Positions 18,584 to 26,614 of a DNA stretch of 36,511 bases are shown piece after piece. Every line of letters starts with the position of its first letter. The first letter of the stretch is position 1. This stretch comes from Fidelibacterota bacterium. GTDB taxonomy: Bacteria; Fidelibacterota; UBA8477. The notes under the pieces are model-generated. The model did no database searches. It worked only from the letters and a program-made list of their open reading frames with translations, and had not been told where the DNA came from. The stretch covers positions 1 to 36,511 of the forward strand of contig JAIPJQ010000009.1 of NCBI GenBank assembly GCA_021734065.1, given 5' to 3'. Made by a program: the position numbers and the translations under genes.

Positions 18584-19990
18584 ATGGGCACCACACGGGA
18601 AATGCACGAAGAAATTAAAATCCTGATTGTTGAGGACGATGTGGAGATGCAACGGCTGTACCGTTTTTATCTCCGGGAAATACCCCGGATTGAAATCGCG
18701 TTCGGATCCCAGCCCCGGCAGGTAAAGGCCACTATCGAAAAATCAAATCCGGATTTAATTCTGCTGGATCTGTCACTGGAGGGAGCATCGGTAGAATCGT
18801 TGATTCAATCGCATGCCCGGCGCGGCGAATTGCCGCTCATCATCGTCATCACAGCAAATGATTCGGTTGCCATGGCGGTTAAGGCGATGCAGGATGGTGC
18901 GTTGAACTATCTGGTGAAACCCATTAAAAAGGATGCGTTTCTGGGGGCCATTGGACGGGGAATTGATTATGCCCGTTCGTTGAAAGAACTCAGGCATTTA
19001 CGAGAATCTGAACGGCAGCGTAGGGACAGCCGGGAAATCATCGCCCGGGCGCCGGCCATGCAGGAGTTGTTGAAACTGGTGAAAGGTCTGGCACCAACCG
19101 ATTTTACGGTCCTCATCAGTGGTGAAAGTGGAACGGGCAAGGAACTCATTGCCCGGATGCTCCACGCTAATAGTGCGCGGGTGCGTAAGCCATTTGTAGC
19201 CGTCAACTGTGCGGCATTACCAGATACGCTGATCGAGAGTGAACTATTCGGTTACGAAACAGGCGCTTTCACCGGCGCTAACCAGCGCCATGCGGGAAAA
19301 TTTGAGCAGGCGGACGGTGGAACCCTGTTTCTGGACGAAATTGGTGACATGGGGTTTTCGTCCCAATCCAGATTATTGCGCGTTTTGCAGGAGGGGGAGG
19401 TCCACAGACTGGGAGGCACCAATGCGACTCGGGTAAATGTTCGGGTCATTGCTGCTACCAATAAAAGCCTGCAGGAAGCCATTAAGGTTGGCACGTTCCG
19501 GGAGGATTTGTATTATCGCCTTTCTGTTTTTCCGGTACACATTCCCCCGTTGCGGGAGCGTAAAGAGGACATCGTGGATTTGATGTATCATTTTTTAGAG
19601 TCCTATCGTCAATTTGACCAGCCCCGGGTGACGGAATTCACCTCGCAGGCCATACAGGCGTTGGCATCTTATCAATGGCCCGGGAATGTGCGCGAGTTGC
19701 AGAATGTCGCCCGGCGGATGCTATTCATGCTGGAAGGACAAATTCTGGACGTGGAGCATTTACCGGAGGAAATTAAAGGAACGGTTGGCGGGGAAGCCGA
19801 TATTTCCGGTCAAATACCAGATGGCTTTCCAGCACGCCTGGTGGATATTGAGAAGGCAGCGATTTTAAGGACATTGGAGCAGGCGGGGTATCAAATCGCA
19901 CCAGCGGCGCGGGAGCTGGGTATCAGCCGGTCCACATTGTATCGGAAAATGGAACGTTATGGCATTTCGGATGGGGGGAAGATGGAATGA
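18584..19990 (+). CDS. Sigma-54-dependent response regulator (NtrC family)
   Basis: Three domains. The receiver (about residues 10-125) has acidic residues in VEDDVEM and phosphoacceptor Asp in LILLDLS. The AAA+ sigma-54 activation domain (about 155-385) has Walker A GESGTGKE (179-186), the sigma-54 contact loop GAFTGA (227-232), and Walker B GGTLFLDEIGDM. A Fis-type HTH stands at the C-terminus (QIAPAARELGISRSTLYRKM). All key motifs are intact, so it should activate RpoN promoters when phosphorylated. Start ATG 18584 has no clear Shine-Dalgarno; ATG 18602 is an in-frame alternative. It lies between the Hpt gene (divergent) and the pilus operon, 122 bases ahead of the ExeA-like gene. No clear -24/-12 element was seen in that gap, so its target is uncertain. 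Confidence 0.92.
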   Translation: MGTTREMHEEIKILIVEDDVEMQRLYRFYLREIPRIEIAFGSQPRQVKATIEKSNPDLILLDLSLEGASVESLIQSHARRGELPLIIVITANDSVAMAVKAMQDGALNYLVKPIKKDAFLGAIGRGIDYARSLKELRHLRESERQRRDSREIIARAPAMQELLKLVKGLAPTDFTVLISGESGTGKELIARMLHANSARVRKPFVAVNCAALPDTLIESELFGYETGAFTGANQRHAGKFEQADGGTLFLDEIGDMGFSSQSRLLRVLQEGEVHRLGGTNATRVNVRVIAATNKSLQEAIKVGTFREDLYYRLSVFPVHIPPLRERKEDIVDLMYHFLESYRQFDQPRVTEFTSQAIQALASYQWPGNVRELQNVARRMLFMLEGQILDVEHLPEEIKGTVGGEADISGQIPDGFPARLVDIEKAAILRTLEQAGYQIAPAARELGISRSTLYRKMERYGISDGGKME

Positions 19991-20112
19991 ATTTGGCAGG
20001 GTAAATCCGATATTCCCATGAAATTAAGCTATTTAAATAATGACTTTCATGCTTTACTTTACTGCGATGGGGAATGATGATTAAAATCCTGACACGCAGG
20101 GATTGTGTCTAA

Positions 20113-20940
20113 ATGAATTATTACGAGCTCATAGGGTTGGAGAAAGAGCCCTTCTCCATGACGCCCGATCCGGATTTTTACTTCGAAGCCAAGCACCATA
20201 CCCATTGTGTGGACCGCTTGGAAATTTCTTTGCGCCTGGCGCGCGGATTGAATATTGTCGTGGGAGGAATCGGGTTGGGGAAAACCACATTATCCCGTTA
20301 TCTGTTGAGCCGGTTTTCTGATTTTGGCCGGGATTTTAAGTTTTTTCTGGTCATTGATCCCGGGTTTGAATCCAATCTGGAATTCATACAATATATTGCA
20401 CGACTGTTCGGCATTCGCATCACTCAGGACAATGTGATGGGTTATATGAATGTCATTGAACATTTTCTCATTGATATGTCCATTGAGGCGAACAAGCAGA
20501 TCGTGTTGATCATTGATGAGGGGCAGAAAATGGGGGCGGACCAGTTGGAATTAATCCGCTCTTTGCTCAATTTTGAGACAAACCAGAAAAAATTGATTCA
20601 GGTGGTGATTCTGGCGCAGCCGGAATTTCGTGAGACGCTGAATTCCATGCCGAACCTGAAAGATCGTGTGGCCATGTCCTACACGTTGCAGCCCCTAGAC
20701 CGGGAAGAATCGAAGCAATTTATCGATTACCGTCTGCGGGTTGCCGCACATCCGGCGCCTGAGGAATTATTCACCGATGATGCCAAAGAGATGATTTATA
20801 CTGAAACACAGGGCTATCCACGTAAGATGGTTGTCCTGTGTCATAATCTTCTGCTGGAAATGCTTATGGCTAAGCGGGAGTCGGTTACCGCCAACATGGT
20901 GAACAGTTACCTTTCCAATAAACAATATACCCAATTATAG
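20113..20940 (+). CDS. ExeA/MshM-like AAA+ ATPase of the pilus locus
   Basis: The protein opens with the family hallmark YYELIGLEKEPFSMTPDPDFYFEAKHH in two adjoining parts (EPFSMTPDP, FYFEAKHH). Next come Walker A GGIGLGKTT (about 50-59) and Walker B VLIIDEGQ (D134, E135). Later a TLQPLDREESKQFIDYRL segment is typical of ExeA-type sensor regions. The 275-residue length means it lacks the peptidoglycan-binding C-terminus of ExeA proper and is closer to MshM of the MSHA pilus. Such ATPases help place or assemble the secretin through the cell wall. ATG 20113 is the only possible start nearby, since an in-frame stop lies immediately before it. It heads the pilus gene run, with only 18 bases to the PilM-PilN gene. 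Confidence 0.85.
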   Translation: MNYYELIGLEKEPFSMTPDPDFYFEAKHHTHCVDRLEISLRLARGLNIVVGGIGLGKTTLSRYLLSRFSDFGRDFKFFLVIDPGFESNLEFIQYIARLFGIRITQDNVMGYMNVIEHFLIDMSIEANKQIVLIIDEGQKMGADQLELIRSLLNFETNQKKLIQVVILAQPEFRETLNSMPNLKDRVAMSYTLQPLDREESKQFIDYRLRVAAHPAPEELFTDDAKEMIYTETQGYPRKMVVLCHNLLLEMLMAKRESVTANMVNSYLSNKQYTQL

Positions 20941-20958
20941 AATAATCATCCAGGTTCT

Positions 20959-23712
20959 ATGGCCGAAAAAGACGATAACAGGAAATTAGCAACCACCCGG
21001 TTACTGGATTTATTAAGGTCTCAGCAGGCCGGTAATGTTGAGATTGAAGAAAAGCAGGGTAAGCCGGGAAAAAAGAACCGGGAAGATGTTGATAAAAAGC
21101 AGGAAGCCACCCCAACACCGGAAAAAGATGAATCGCAGCAGGAAAAACCCACAAACTCCGAACCAGATAAAGTGCCCGCTCCAAAAGAGCAATCCCCAAT
21201 CGCTGAAGAAGTAGAACCATCAACCCGATCATCCCAGGAACCGACAGCAGTCAGTGAAGACGATTCAGCGGCGGAGCCTCCAATTTCTGAAGATGAGAAG
21301 AAACCAACTGAAGCCGCCGAGTCTCCACATGTGACGGAGGAAGAGCACCCACCGGAATCAACCACCTTTGAAGCCAGGGAAACTCCGGAAGCGCCGGCAC
21401 CGGAAAAACCCAAATTTGCACCCTCCCTGGAAACCCAGAACAAATTGATGGGTCTGCTGGCCCATTTGGAAGAGGGGGGGAAGACGCCGGCTGCGAAAGA
21501 AAAGGCCGAAGAGCCCGACCCCAAACCAGATCCGGAAGCATCTGATTCTGCTACCACCGAAACCGAGGGACCTGACACGCCTGTTGGTGAGGAGGAGGTG
21601 GGTGGGGATGAAATGCTGGGGACTAAGCCCATCGGTTCCTATCTGGGGAAGGTGGAGGAAACCGACCAGGAGTCTCCGGAGGGCATCGGTGGTGAGGAGT
21701 TGCCACCCACTGATCCCGAAAGTGAGGAGGAGGAGAAGGGGAGTAAGCGACGCGAAGCCAGGAATCTGCTGGATCGGCGTAAACGCTTCATTGACGCGGA
21801 AAAGTCCAAAAAAGCCACCGATGTCATCAAAGCGCAATTGGCTGAAGAGGCCAAGGAAAAGTCCAGCTCTACTGAAATAGAAGTGGATGACGAGGGTTGG
21901 GCGCTGCCGGTAAGCGCACCGCCGGATCTGTTCGAAATGGCCGAATCGCTGGCACCCAGTCTCCAGGCGGATCAGTTCAGCGCCAACCTGATGCGGCGCA
22001 TTACCAAATCCAGTCGCAGGCTCTGTCTGGAAGTTACTGACAAAGGCATTCGCTACATCCAGGCGCGGCTGGGAGGAACCAGCATTCGGGTGGAAAAATT
22101 CGGGTATATCAAGGTGCCCTTTAAACTGGACGAAACCACCGTCATTCGCGATATGCGCACCCTTACCGAAGTAGCACTTCCCCGGGTGATTGGGAAGAAG
22201 GGGCTAAAGAAACTCTATACCAGTGTCTATTCGCAGCAATTTGAAGGCAGGACGCACTTTTTCCAGGCACCATCCGCCCTGGGGCGAAAAGATTTATCTG
22301 AACTGGTGAACTGGCAGGCCACCAAAAATATGAATCTGGGTGACGGACGCGGTATTTTGCGCTACGATATCCATCCTTCCGCCACGGCCTCCGGTAAGGA
22401 TCATGTGGTTTTGGTGGGGGCGGATAAGGAAAAAACCAAACAGACCTATACGGCATTTCGTAAAGCGGGTATGCAAATCCGGTACACCAGTCAACTACCC
22501 GTATTGCTGTGGAATAGTTTTAAAAAAGAATATCCCGATCAGGCTGAGAATACCACCATTTTACTTCACATGCAGCAATCCAATACAACCCTGGCCGTTG
22601 TCCACAAGGGTGTGCTACTCTCGACGCGGGAGATGTCCGTGGGAGTGGAGGATTTTGAAGCGGCGTTGGAACAGAAAGTGAATATTGACGGGAAGGCGGT
22701 CATGCTCTCCCGCGAAGAGGCCGGTAAGATCGTCACTGACTTTGGCATTCCCAGAAAGCCGGCCGGCAAGATCAAACCCCACGGATTGACATTGTATCGT
22801 GTCTCCATTTTTTTACGACCGGTCATTGAGCGCCTAACCAGCGAGATTCAGCGCTCCATCAATTTCTTCAAGAAGCAGTATAACGAGCTTACCTGGGATC
22901 ATATATACATTTCCGGTGAGGGTGGGACCATCCCCAATTTGAGTAATGCGCTTCAGGAAAATCTGGGCATTGAGATCAGCCTGTTCAATCCCATCCGGGC
23001 TGAAAATATTGTGTACGATGAGGAAGAAAAAACCATTCCCTATGAGGATCTGCCGCTCTACACAACCCTGTTCGCCCTGCTGAATGTCCCGGGAAATGAT
23101 GAGTACAATCTATTACCCGATAACATCGTTCATGATCAGACCTTAATTCCCTATGCCACGGTTAGCTCATATGCGGCCATATTTTTGGTGCCCATTATCT
23201 TCCTCACTGTGGTATTTGAACAGATGCGAGCCGACGCGCTCCAGGAGGAATTAATTAAAAAGGAGGCTCCGTTACGAAATATCTCGCCCAAGACGGAGCA
23301 ATACCTGGGGTATCAGAAGGATATCCGTATTCTGATTCAGTATTCGGAATTTTTGAAAACCGACAGTCTGAAGACCCGAAATTATCTGAAGGTCATGAAG
23401 TTTTTATCCAATGTGGTTCCCGAGGAAATCCGGCTAACCAGTTTGACCATTGACCGTGAATTGCTGGGCGGCGAAACAACCACGACAACGGAAGATGCCA
23501 CATTGTCAACGCTTCCTGCATCCTCTTTCCGGGATTATGCCCAAATTGTGGGTTTTGTGGAATCCGATCCCAGTGTGGCGGACATTCGGTTGACCAATTT
23601 CCGCATGAATCTGGAGAAGACACGGGCTTTTCGGAACATCAAACTGAATGTGAATCCACGGGATAAAAATCAACCCAATCGACTTTTCTTTGAGATGGAC
23701 TGTGAATTTTAA
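20959..23712 (+). CDS. PilM-PilN fusion protein with long acidic disordered N-terminus
   Basis: Three parts in 917 residues. (1) Residues 1 to about 330 are rich in Glu, Pro, Ser, Lys and Thr and look disordered. They include two short Leu-rich helices, TTRLLDLLRSQQ near the start and LETQNKLMGLLAHLEEG at about 157-173, and a basic stretch near 255-300. (2) Residues about 345-705 form a PilM actin-like domain, ending in YISGEGGTIPNLSNALQENLG, the nucleotide-side glycine motif. (3) Residues about 715-917 match PilN: the NLLP motif (717-720), one membrane helix (about 738-756), a coiled coil, and the PilN periplasmic domain (FLSNVVPEEIRLTSLTID then IVGFVESDPSVADIRLTNF). PilM and PilN are normally separate, with PilN NLLP peptide docked into PilM. 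The fusion links the cytoplasmic ring directly to the periplasmic PilO partner. PilO follows after 33 bases. Confidence 0.85.
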   Translation: MAEKDDNRKLATTRLLDLLRSQQAGNVEIEEKQGKPGKKNREDVDKKQEATPTPEKDESQQEKPTNSEPDKVPAPKEQSPIAEEVEPSTRSSQEPTAVSEDDSAAEPPISEDEKKPTEAAESPHVTEEEHPPESTTFEARETPEAPAPEKPKFAPSLETQNKLMGLLAHLEEGGKTPAAKEKAEEPDPKPDPEASDSATTETEGPDTPVGEEEVGGDEMLGTKPIGSYLGKVEETDQESPEGIGGEELPPTDPESEEEEKGSKRREARNLLDRRKRFIDAEKSKKATDVIKAQLAEEAKEKSSSTEIEVDDEGWALPVSAPPDLFEMAESLAPSLQADQFSANLMRRITKSSRRLCLEVTDKGIRYIQARLGGTSIRVEKFGYIKVPFKLDETTVIRDMRTLTEVALPRVIGKKGLKKLYTSVYSQQFEGRTHFFQAPSALGRKDLSELVNWQATKNMNLGDGRGILRYDIHPSATASGKDHVVLVGADKEKTKQTYTAFRKAGMQIRYTSQLPVLLWNSFKKEYPDQAENTTILLHMQQSNTTLAVVHKGVLLSTREMSVGVEDFEAALEQKVNIDGKAVMLSREEAGKIVTDFGIPRKPAGKIKPHGLTLYRVSIFLRPVIERLTSEIQRSINFFKKQYNELTWDHIYISGEGGTIPNLSNALQENLGIEISLFNPIRAENIVYDEEEKTIPYEDLPLYTTLFALLNVPGNDEYNLLPDNIVHDQTLIPYATVSSYAAIFLVPIIFLTVVFEQMRADALQEELIKKEAPLRNISPKTEQYLGYQKDIRILIQYSEFLKTDSLKTRNYLKVMKFLSNVVPEEIRLTSLTIDRELLGGETTTTTEDATLSTLPASSFRDYAQIVGFVESDPSVADIRLTNFRMNLEKTRAFRNIKLNVNPRDKNQPNRLFFEMDCEF

Positions 23713-23745
23713 CGCAACATATAAACACCCGGAGCGGCAAATCGT

Positions 23746-24318
23746 ATGAACTCCCGCTCCAAATTAATTGTCTCCCTGGTTGCAGTGGTGCTCATACTCC
23801 TGGTTTTTGTGTTGCAGCATTTTATGAATGCCGGCTTGACCATTCGACTCACCGAAGCCAAACTGGAGGAGGTAAATCAGCGCTATGAGGAAATTAATGC
23901 CAGTGAGGAAGCCTATGATGCCGTGAAAGCACGCTTTGATCAGACGGTATTGGACATTCGCGCGTTGGAGACCCGGATTCCCAACCGGACAGGATTTATT
24001 GAGGCAATGAATTTCATCCGGAATACGGCCAATCAGCAGGGGGTGAATTTATTCACCATTGTGCCGGATCTGAATGATGCCTGGCCCAATATCAAATCCA
24101 ACCTGATGACCACCTCGCTGCATATCGAGAAGTACCCGGTTTCCCTGAGTTTTGAGGGCGATTATCTGGCTATTGGCTATTTTTTAGAAGCACTTATGGA
24201 CGGACCGTTTGAATTTAACATCGGTCGTCTGGAACTGGCTTCAGAACTGGGTAGTGAGGGAGCACTGAACGCCAAATGCATGTTATTTGCATATATGCTG
24301 GTGGACATCAATGGGTAA
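23746..24318 (+). CDS. pilO: Type IV pilus inner-membrane alignment protein PilO
   Basis: Short cytoplasmic tail, one membrane helix (about residues 7-28, LIVSLVAVVLILLVFVLQHF), a coiled coil (about 30-85), then a ferredoxin-like periplasmic domain. PilO hallmarks seen: the ETRIPNRTGFIEAMNFIRNTA segment and the VSLSFEGDYLAIGYFLEAL motif. The length of 190 residues is normal. It pairs with PilN (here fused to PilM) and with the PilP-like protein encoded next. A GGAG lies 11 bases before ATG 23746. Its last eight bases overlap the next gene, so translation is likely coupled. Confidence 0.88.
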   Translation: MNSRSKLIVSLVAVVLILLVFVLQHFMNAGLTIRLTEAKLEEVNQRYEEINASEEAYDAVKARFDQTVLDIRALETRIPNRTGFIEAMNFIRNTANQQGVNLFTIVPDLNDAWPNIKSNLMTTSLHIEKYPVSLSFEGDYLAIGYFLEALMDGPFEFNIGRLELASELGSEGALNAKCMLFAYMLVDING

Positions 24319-24808
24319 AAATCGACAAAAATTACTGTTTGTGGTTTTGGCTATTCTGCTGGTGGTCTATCTGATTGATCAGGGGATTTTTAGCGGCGGA
24401 GGCTCAGAGAGTGGCAGTCTCAGCGACCGGCAAGCCAGCCAGATCATGGAAGCGGACCAGAGACGATCCGTGGAAGCCGACCGTGCCAGTTACCAGGCTG
24501 CGCATCGATTGAAAGCATTTCAGTATGACGGTGAGTGGGCGTCGGATCCATTTTATTATTTAACGGCGGAGGAGCTTGATGCCCAGAATAGCGGACTGGT
24601 GTCCTCGTTGTTTGGATTGGATGGGAGTCAGCCTTCCATTGAACTAACAGCGATCTCCCTGCGGGGTACCCGTGGCATGGCCATTATCAATGATGAAATT
24701 GTCACGGAAGGGGACCGTATTGCCGGATTTGTAGTTGACCAGATTGAATCAAACTTTGTTATCCTGAAAAAGGGTAATCAACCTCTCCGAATAAATCTGG
24801 AGAATTAG
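24311..24808 (+). CDS. PilP/GspC-like pilus alignment protein with membrane anchor
   Basis: From ATG 24311 the protein is 165 residues: a positively charged start (MGKNRQK), one membrane helix (about 8-22), a polar helical linker, and a C-terminal beta domain. The domain segment IELTAISLRGTRGMAIINDEIV followed by EGDRIAGFVVDQIESNFVIL is the HR/PilP fold, as in GspC. Classical PilP is a lipoprotein with a lipobox Cys; none is present here, so anchoring is GspC-like or MshK-like. A longer reading from 24287 is possible but would deeply overlap PilO; the 8-base ATGGGTAA overlap is the natural coupling. The C-terminal domain should contact the secretin encoded next. Confidence 0.8.
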   Translation: MGKNRQKLLFVVLAILLVVYLIDQGIFSGGGSESGSLSDRQASQIMEADQRRSVEADRASYQAAHRLKAFQYDGEWASDPFYYLTAEELDAQNSGLVSSLFGLDGSQPSIELTAISLRGTRGMAIINDEIVTEGDRIAGFVVDQIESNFVILKKGNQPLRINLEN

Positions 24809-24818
24809 TGGCGGAAAA

Positions 24819-26576
24819 ATGAAAGTCCATGGAACAATCAGATGGGTAAGCAGAATTTTACTCCTGCTTTTGGTGGCAACAAGCTACGCAAGAAACGAGC
24901 CGGTTATCCAGGGAATCAATACATTTGAATCCAAGGATCGCCACGGTATCATCGTTGCGGCCAGCGAACCTCTGGAATACCGGATTGAAAAGCGCCAAAG
25001 TCCACCACAGGTAGATATCTTGTTCGATCAGGCTGTTTATGGCATGAAGGGTGAGTTCCTGAAATATATCCACCTGCCGCCGGTTTACCGGGTTCAGGCT
25101 CGCACGAATCTGGCCGGCAAGGGGAAGCTGGTTCGGATTCGATTGGATATGGACAGGCTGGTGGACATTCAGGCTGACCGGAACGGCACCAACCTGATTT
25201 TTTCCTGGGTTCCTACCGTGACAGAAATACAACAACGGGCAAGAGTCCGGCAGGTGAATCAATTTGATATTACGGTTTCTCTGAACTTCAAGGACGCAGA
25301 GTTGGTGAATGTCCTTCGGCTGATTTCCAAGCAGAATGACCTGAACATTATTGCCGGTGAAGAAGTGACCGGCACTGTGACGGCCAATTTACGGGATGTG
25401 AGTTTGGGTGATGCCCTGGATGCGTTGCTGAAGGTGAACGGGTACGATTGGTTCATCAAAGAAAATATTATCGTCGTAAAACCGCAGGATCAGGAGCTGC
25501 AGGGCGAGTTGGAAACCCGGGTGTACAAATTGGAATATGTTGACGCGGGAGCGGTAGCAGCGGCTCTCACCAATGTGCTTACCGATAAGGGGAAAGTGCA
25601 AACATTCTCAAAAGTAATTGCAGGCGGAATGGCAACCGGTGGCGCTGGCGGCGCTGCGGGCGGAGCTGCCGGCGGTGCAGGGGGCGGAATGGGTGCATTG
25701 GCCGGACTGGCTGGTGGCGGTGGTGCCGCAGGTGGTGGAGCGGCCGGTGGAGCAGGTGGAACAGCCGGTGGAGCAGGTGGTGCCGCAGGTGGGATGGGAA
25801 CAGACATTTTACTTATCTCGGATCTGCACAATAATTTTAATGAGATTGAGCGGGTAATTAACGAGTTGGATCAAGCTGTCCCGCAGATCAATATTGCCGT
25901 CAAATTTATCGAAACCAATTTGGATATGAATGAGCGCCTGGGTATCGACTGGAATATGCGGGCATCACTGGTTGGCGGGGATCAGGGGGAAGGGTTTCCC
26001 ATCGGGAACTGGCGCAGTATCAGTATGGCCACGCTGGACATTCTCAGTTTTTCTGCCGTTCTGGATATTTTGTCCAGTGACAACCAGACCCGCCTGATTC
26101 AGGAGCCGCAGGTAACCACCGCGGATAATGCCACAGCCATGGTTTCGGTCGGAACCACCTATCCGGTTGCTGTTCCGGCTGCGGAAGGCGGGCTCGTGGG
26201 AACGCAGCCGCTCACATTTGAAGACCAGGAGGTGCAGATCAGCCTCAATGTAAAACCGCGCATTAATGAGAAGGTATTCATTACCATGAATATCAGCGCT
26301 CAGGTTCAGGCGGTGGTGGGCTTTGCCGGTCCCAATGCTGATCGTCCCATTATTTCTGAACGAACCACCACCACCCAGGTGCGGGTGGGGAACGGTGAAA
26401 CGCTGCTCATTGGTGGGTTGATTTTTGAGGAAGAGAGTAAGAATGTATCCAAACTACCTTTATTGGGAAGCATTCCATTCATTGGAGGATTATTCAGAAA
26501 TACAAGTGACGTGACCAAGCAGCGGGAGCTGCTCATATTTATAACGCCGAACATTATATCAGAAAACAAACCCTAA
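24819..26576 (+). CDS. pilQ: Type IV pilus secretin PilQ
   Basis: Signal peptide about residues 1-24; an AMIN-type domain (about 30-130) that usually binds peptidoglycan; a STN/N0 domain (about 148-225, FDITVSLNFKDAELVNVLRL); an N1 secretin domain (about 232-345); and the secretin barrel (about 360-585). The barrel motifs include VKFIETNLDMNERLGIDW, LIQEPQVTTADNATAMVSVG and the closing TQVRVGNGETLLIGGLI with GSIPFIGGLFR. The N1 domain is split by a Gly/Ala-rich stretch of about 60 residues (nt 25622-25800), unusual in length. It forms the outer-membrane pore for the pilus. ATG 24819 lies 10 bases after the PilP-like stop, with a GCGGA just upstream. The stop TAA is part of the Shine-Dalgarno of the pilT gene. 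Confidence 0.92.
   Translation: MKVHGTIRWVSRILLLLLVATSYARNEPVIQGINTFESKDRHGIIVAASEPLEYRIEKRQSPPQVDILFDQAVYGMKGEFLKYIHLPPVYRVQARTNLAGKGKLVRIRLDMDRLVDIQADRNGTNLIFSWVPTVTEIQQRARVRQVNQFDITVSLNFKDAELVNVLRLISKQNDLNIIAGEEVTGTVTANLRDVSLGDALDALLKVNGYDWFIKENIIVVKPQDQELQGELETRVYKLEYVDAGAVAAALTNVLTDKGKVQTFSKVIAGGMATGGAGGAAGGAAGGAGGGMGALAGLAGGGGAAGGGAAGGAGGTAGGAGGAAGGMGTDILLISDLHNNFNEIERVINELDQAVPQINIAVKFIETNLDMNERLGIDWNMRASLVGGDQGEGFPIGNWRSISMATLDILSFSAVLDILSSDNQTRLIQEPQVTTADNATAMVSVGTTYPVAVPAAEGGLVGTQPLTFEDQEVQISLNVKPRINEKVFITMNISAQVQAVVGFAGPNADRPIISERTTTTQVRVGNGETLLIGGLIFEEESKNVSKLPLLGSIPFIGGLFRNTSDVTKQRELLIFITPNIISENKP
25743..25780 (+). repeat. Tandem direct repeat inside the PilQ Gly/Ala-rich insert
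   Basis: The 17-base unit GCCGGTGGAGCAGGTGG occurs at 25743-25759 and 25764-25780 (period 21). It lies within a longer Gly/Ala-codon stretch (25622-25800). The unit is a multiple of three in period, so slippage would change the insert by seven residues without breaking the frame. Confidence 0.8.
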
Positions 26577-26580
26577 GGAG
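26575..26580 (+). promoter_or_regulatory. Strong ribosome binding site (AAGGAG) upstream of pilT
   Basis: AAGGAG overlaps the pilQ stop codon. Seven bases later is an in-frame ATC (26588) and no ATG, GTG or TTG. The first conventional start, TTG 26615, is 34 bases away. This bears on the true PilT start. Confidence 0.6.
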
Positions 26581-26614
26581 TACGGCTATCGCCTGGCGTG
26601 GTGACATTATCGAT

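Noticed and set aside
19991..20112. Sigma-54 promoter before the pilus operon
   Set aside because: TTGGCAGG at about 19994 resembles a -24 box, but no GC follows at the required spacing. No convincing -24/-12 pair was found in the other gaps inspected either.
21021..21632. Minus-strand Ser-rich frame opposite the acidic tail of the PilM-PilN fusion
   Set aside because: It is the antisense of Glu/Pro/Ser-rich codons with no domain or signal, and the plus-strand gene continues into clear PilM and PilN domains.
25490..25831. Minus-strand Pro/Ala-rich frame opposite PilQ
   Set aside because: Pro/Ala repeats arise simply from antisense of the Gly/Ala codons in the PilQ insert.
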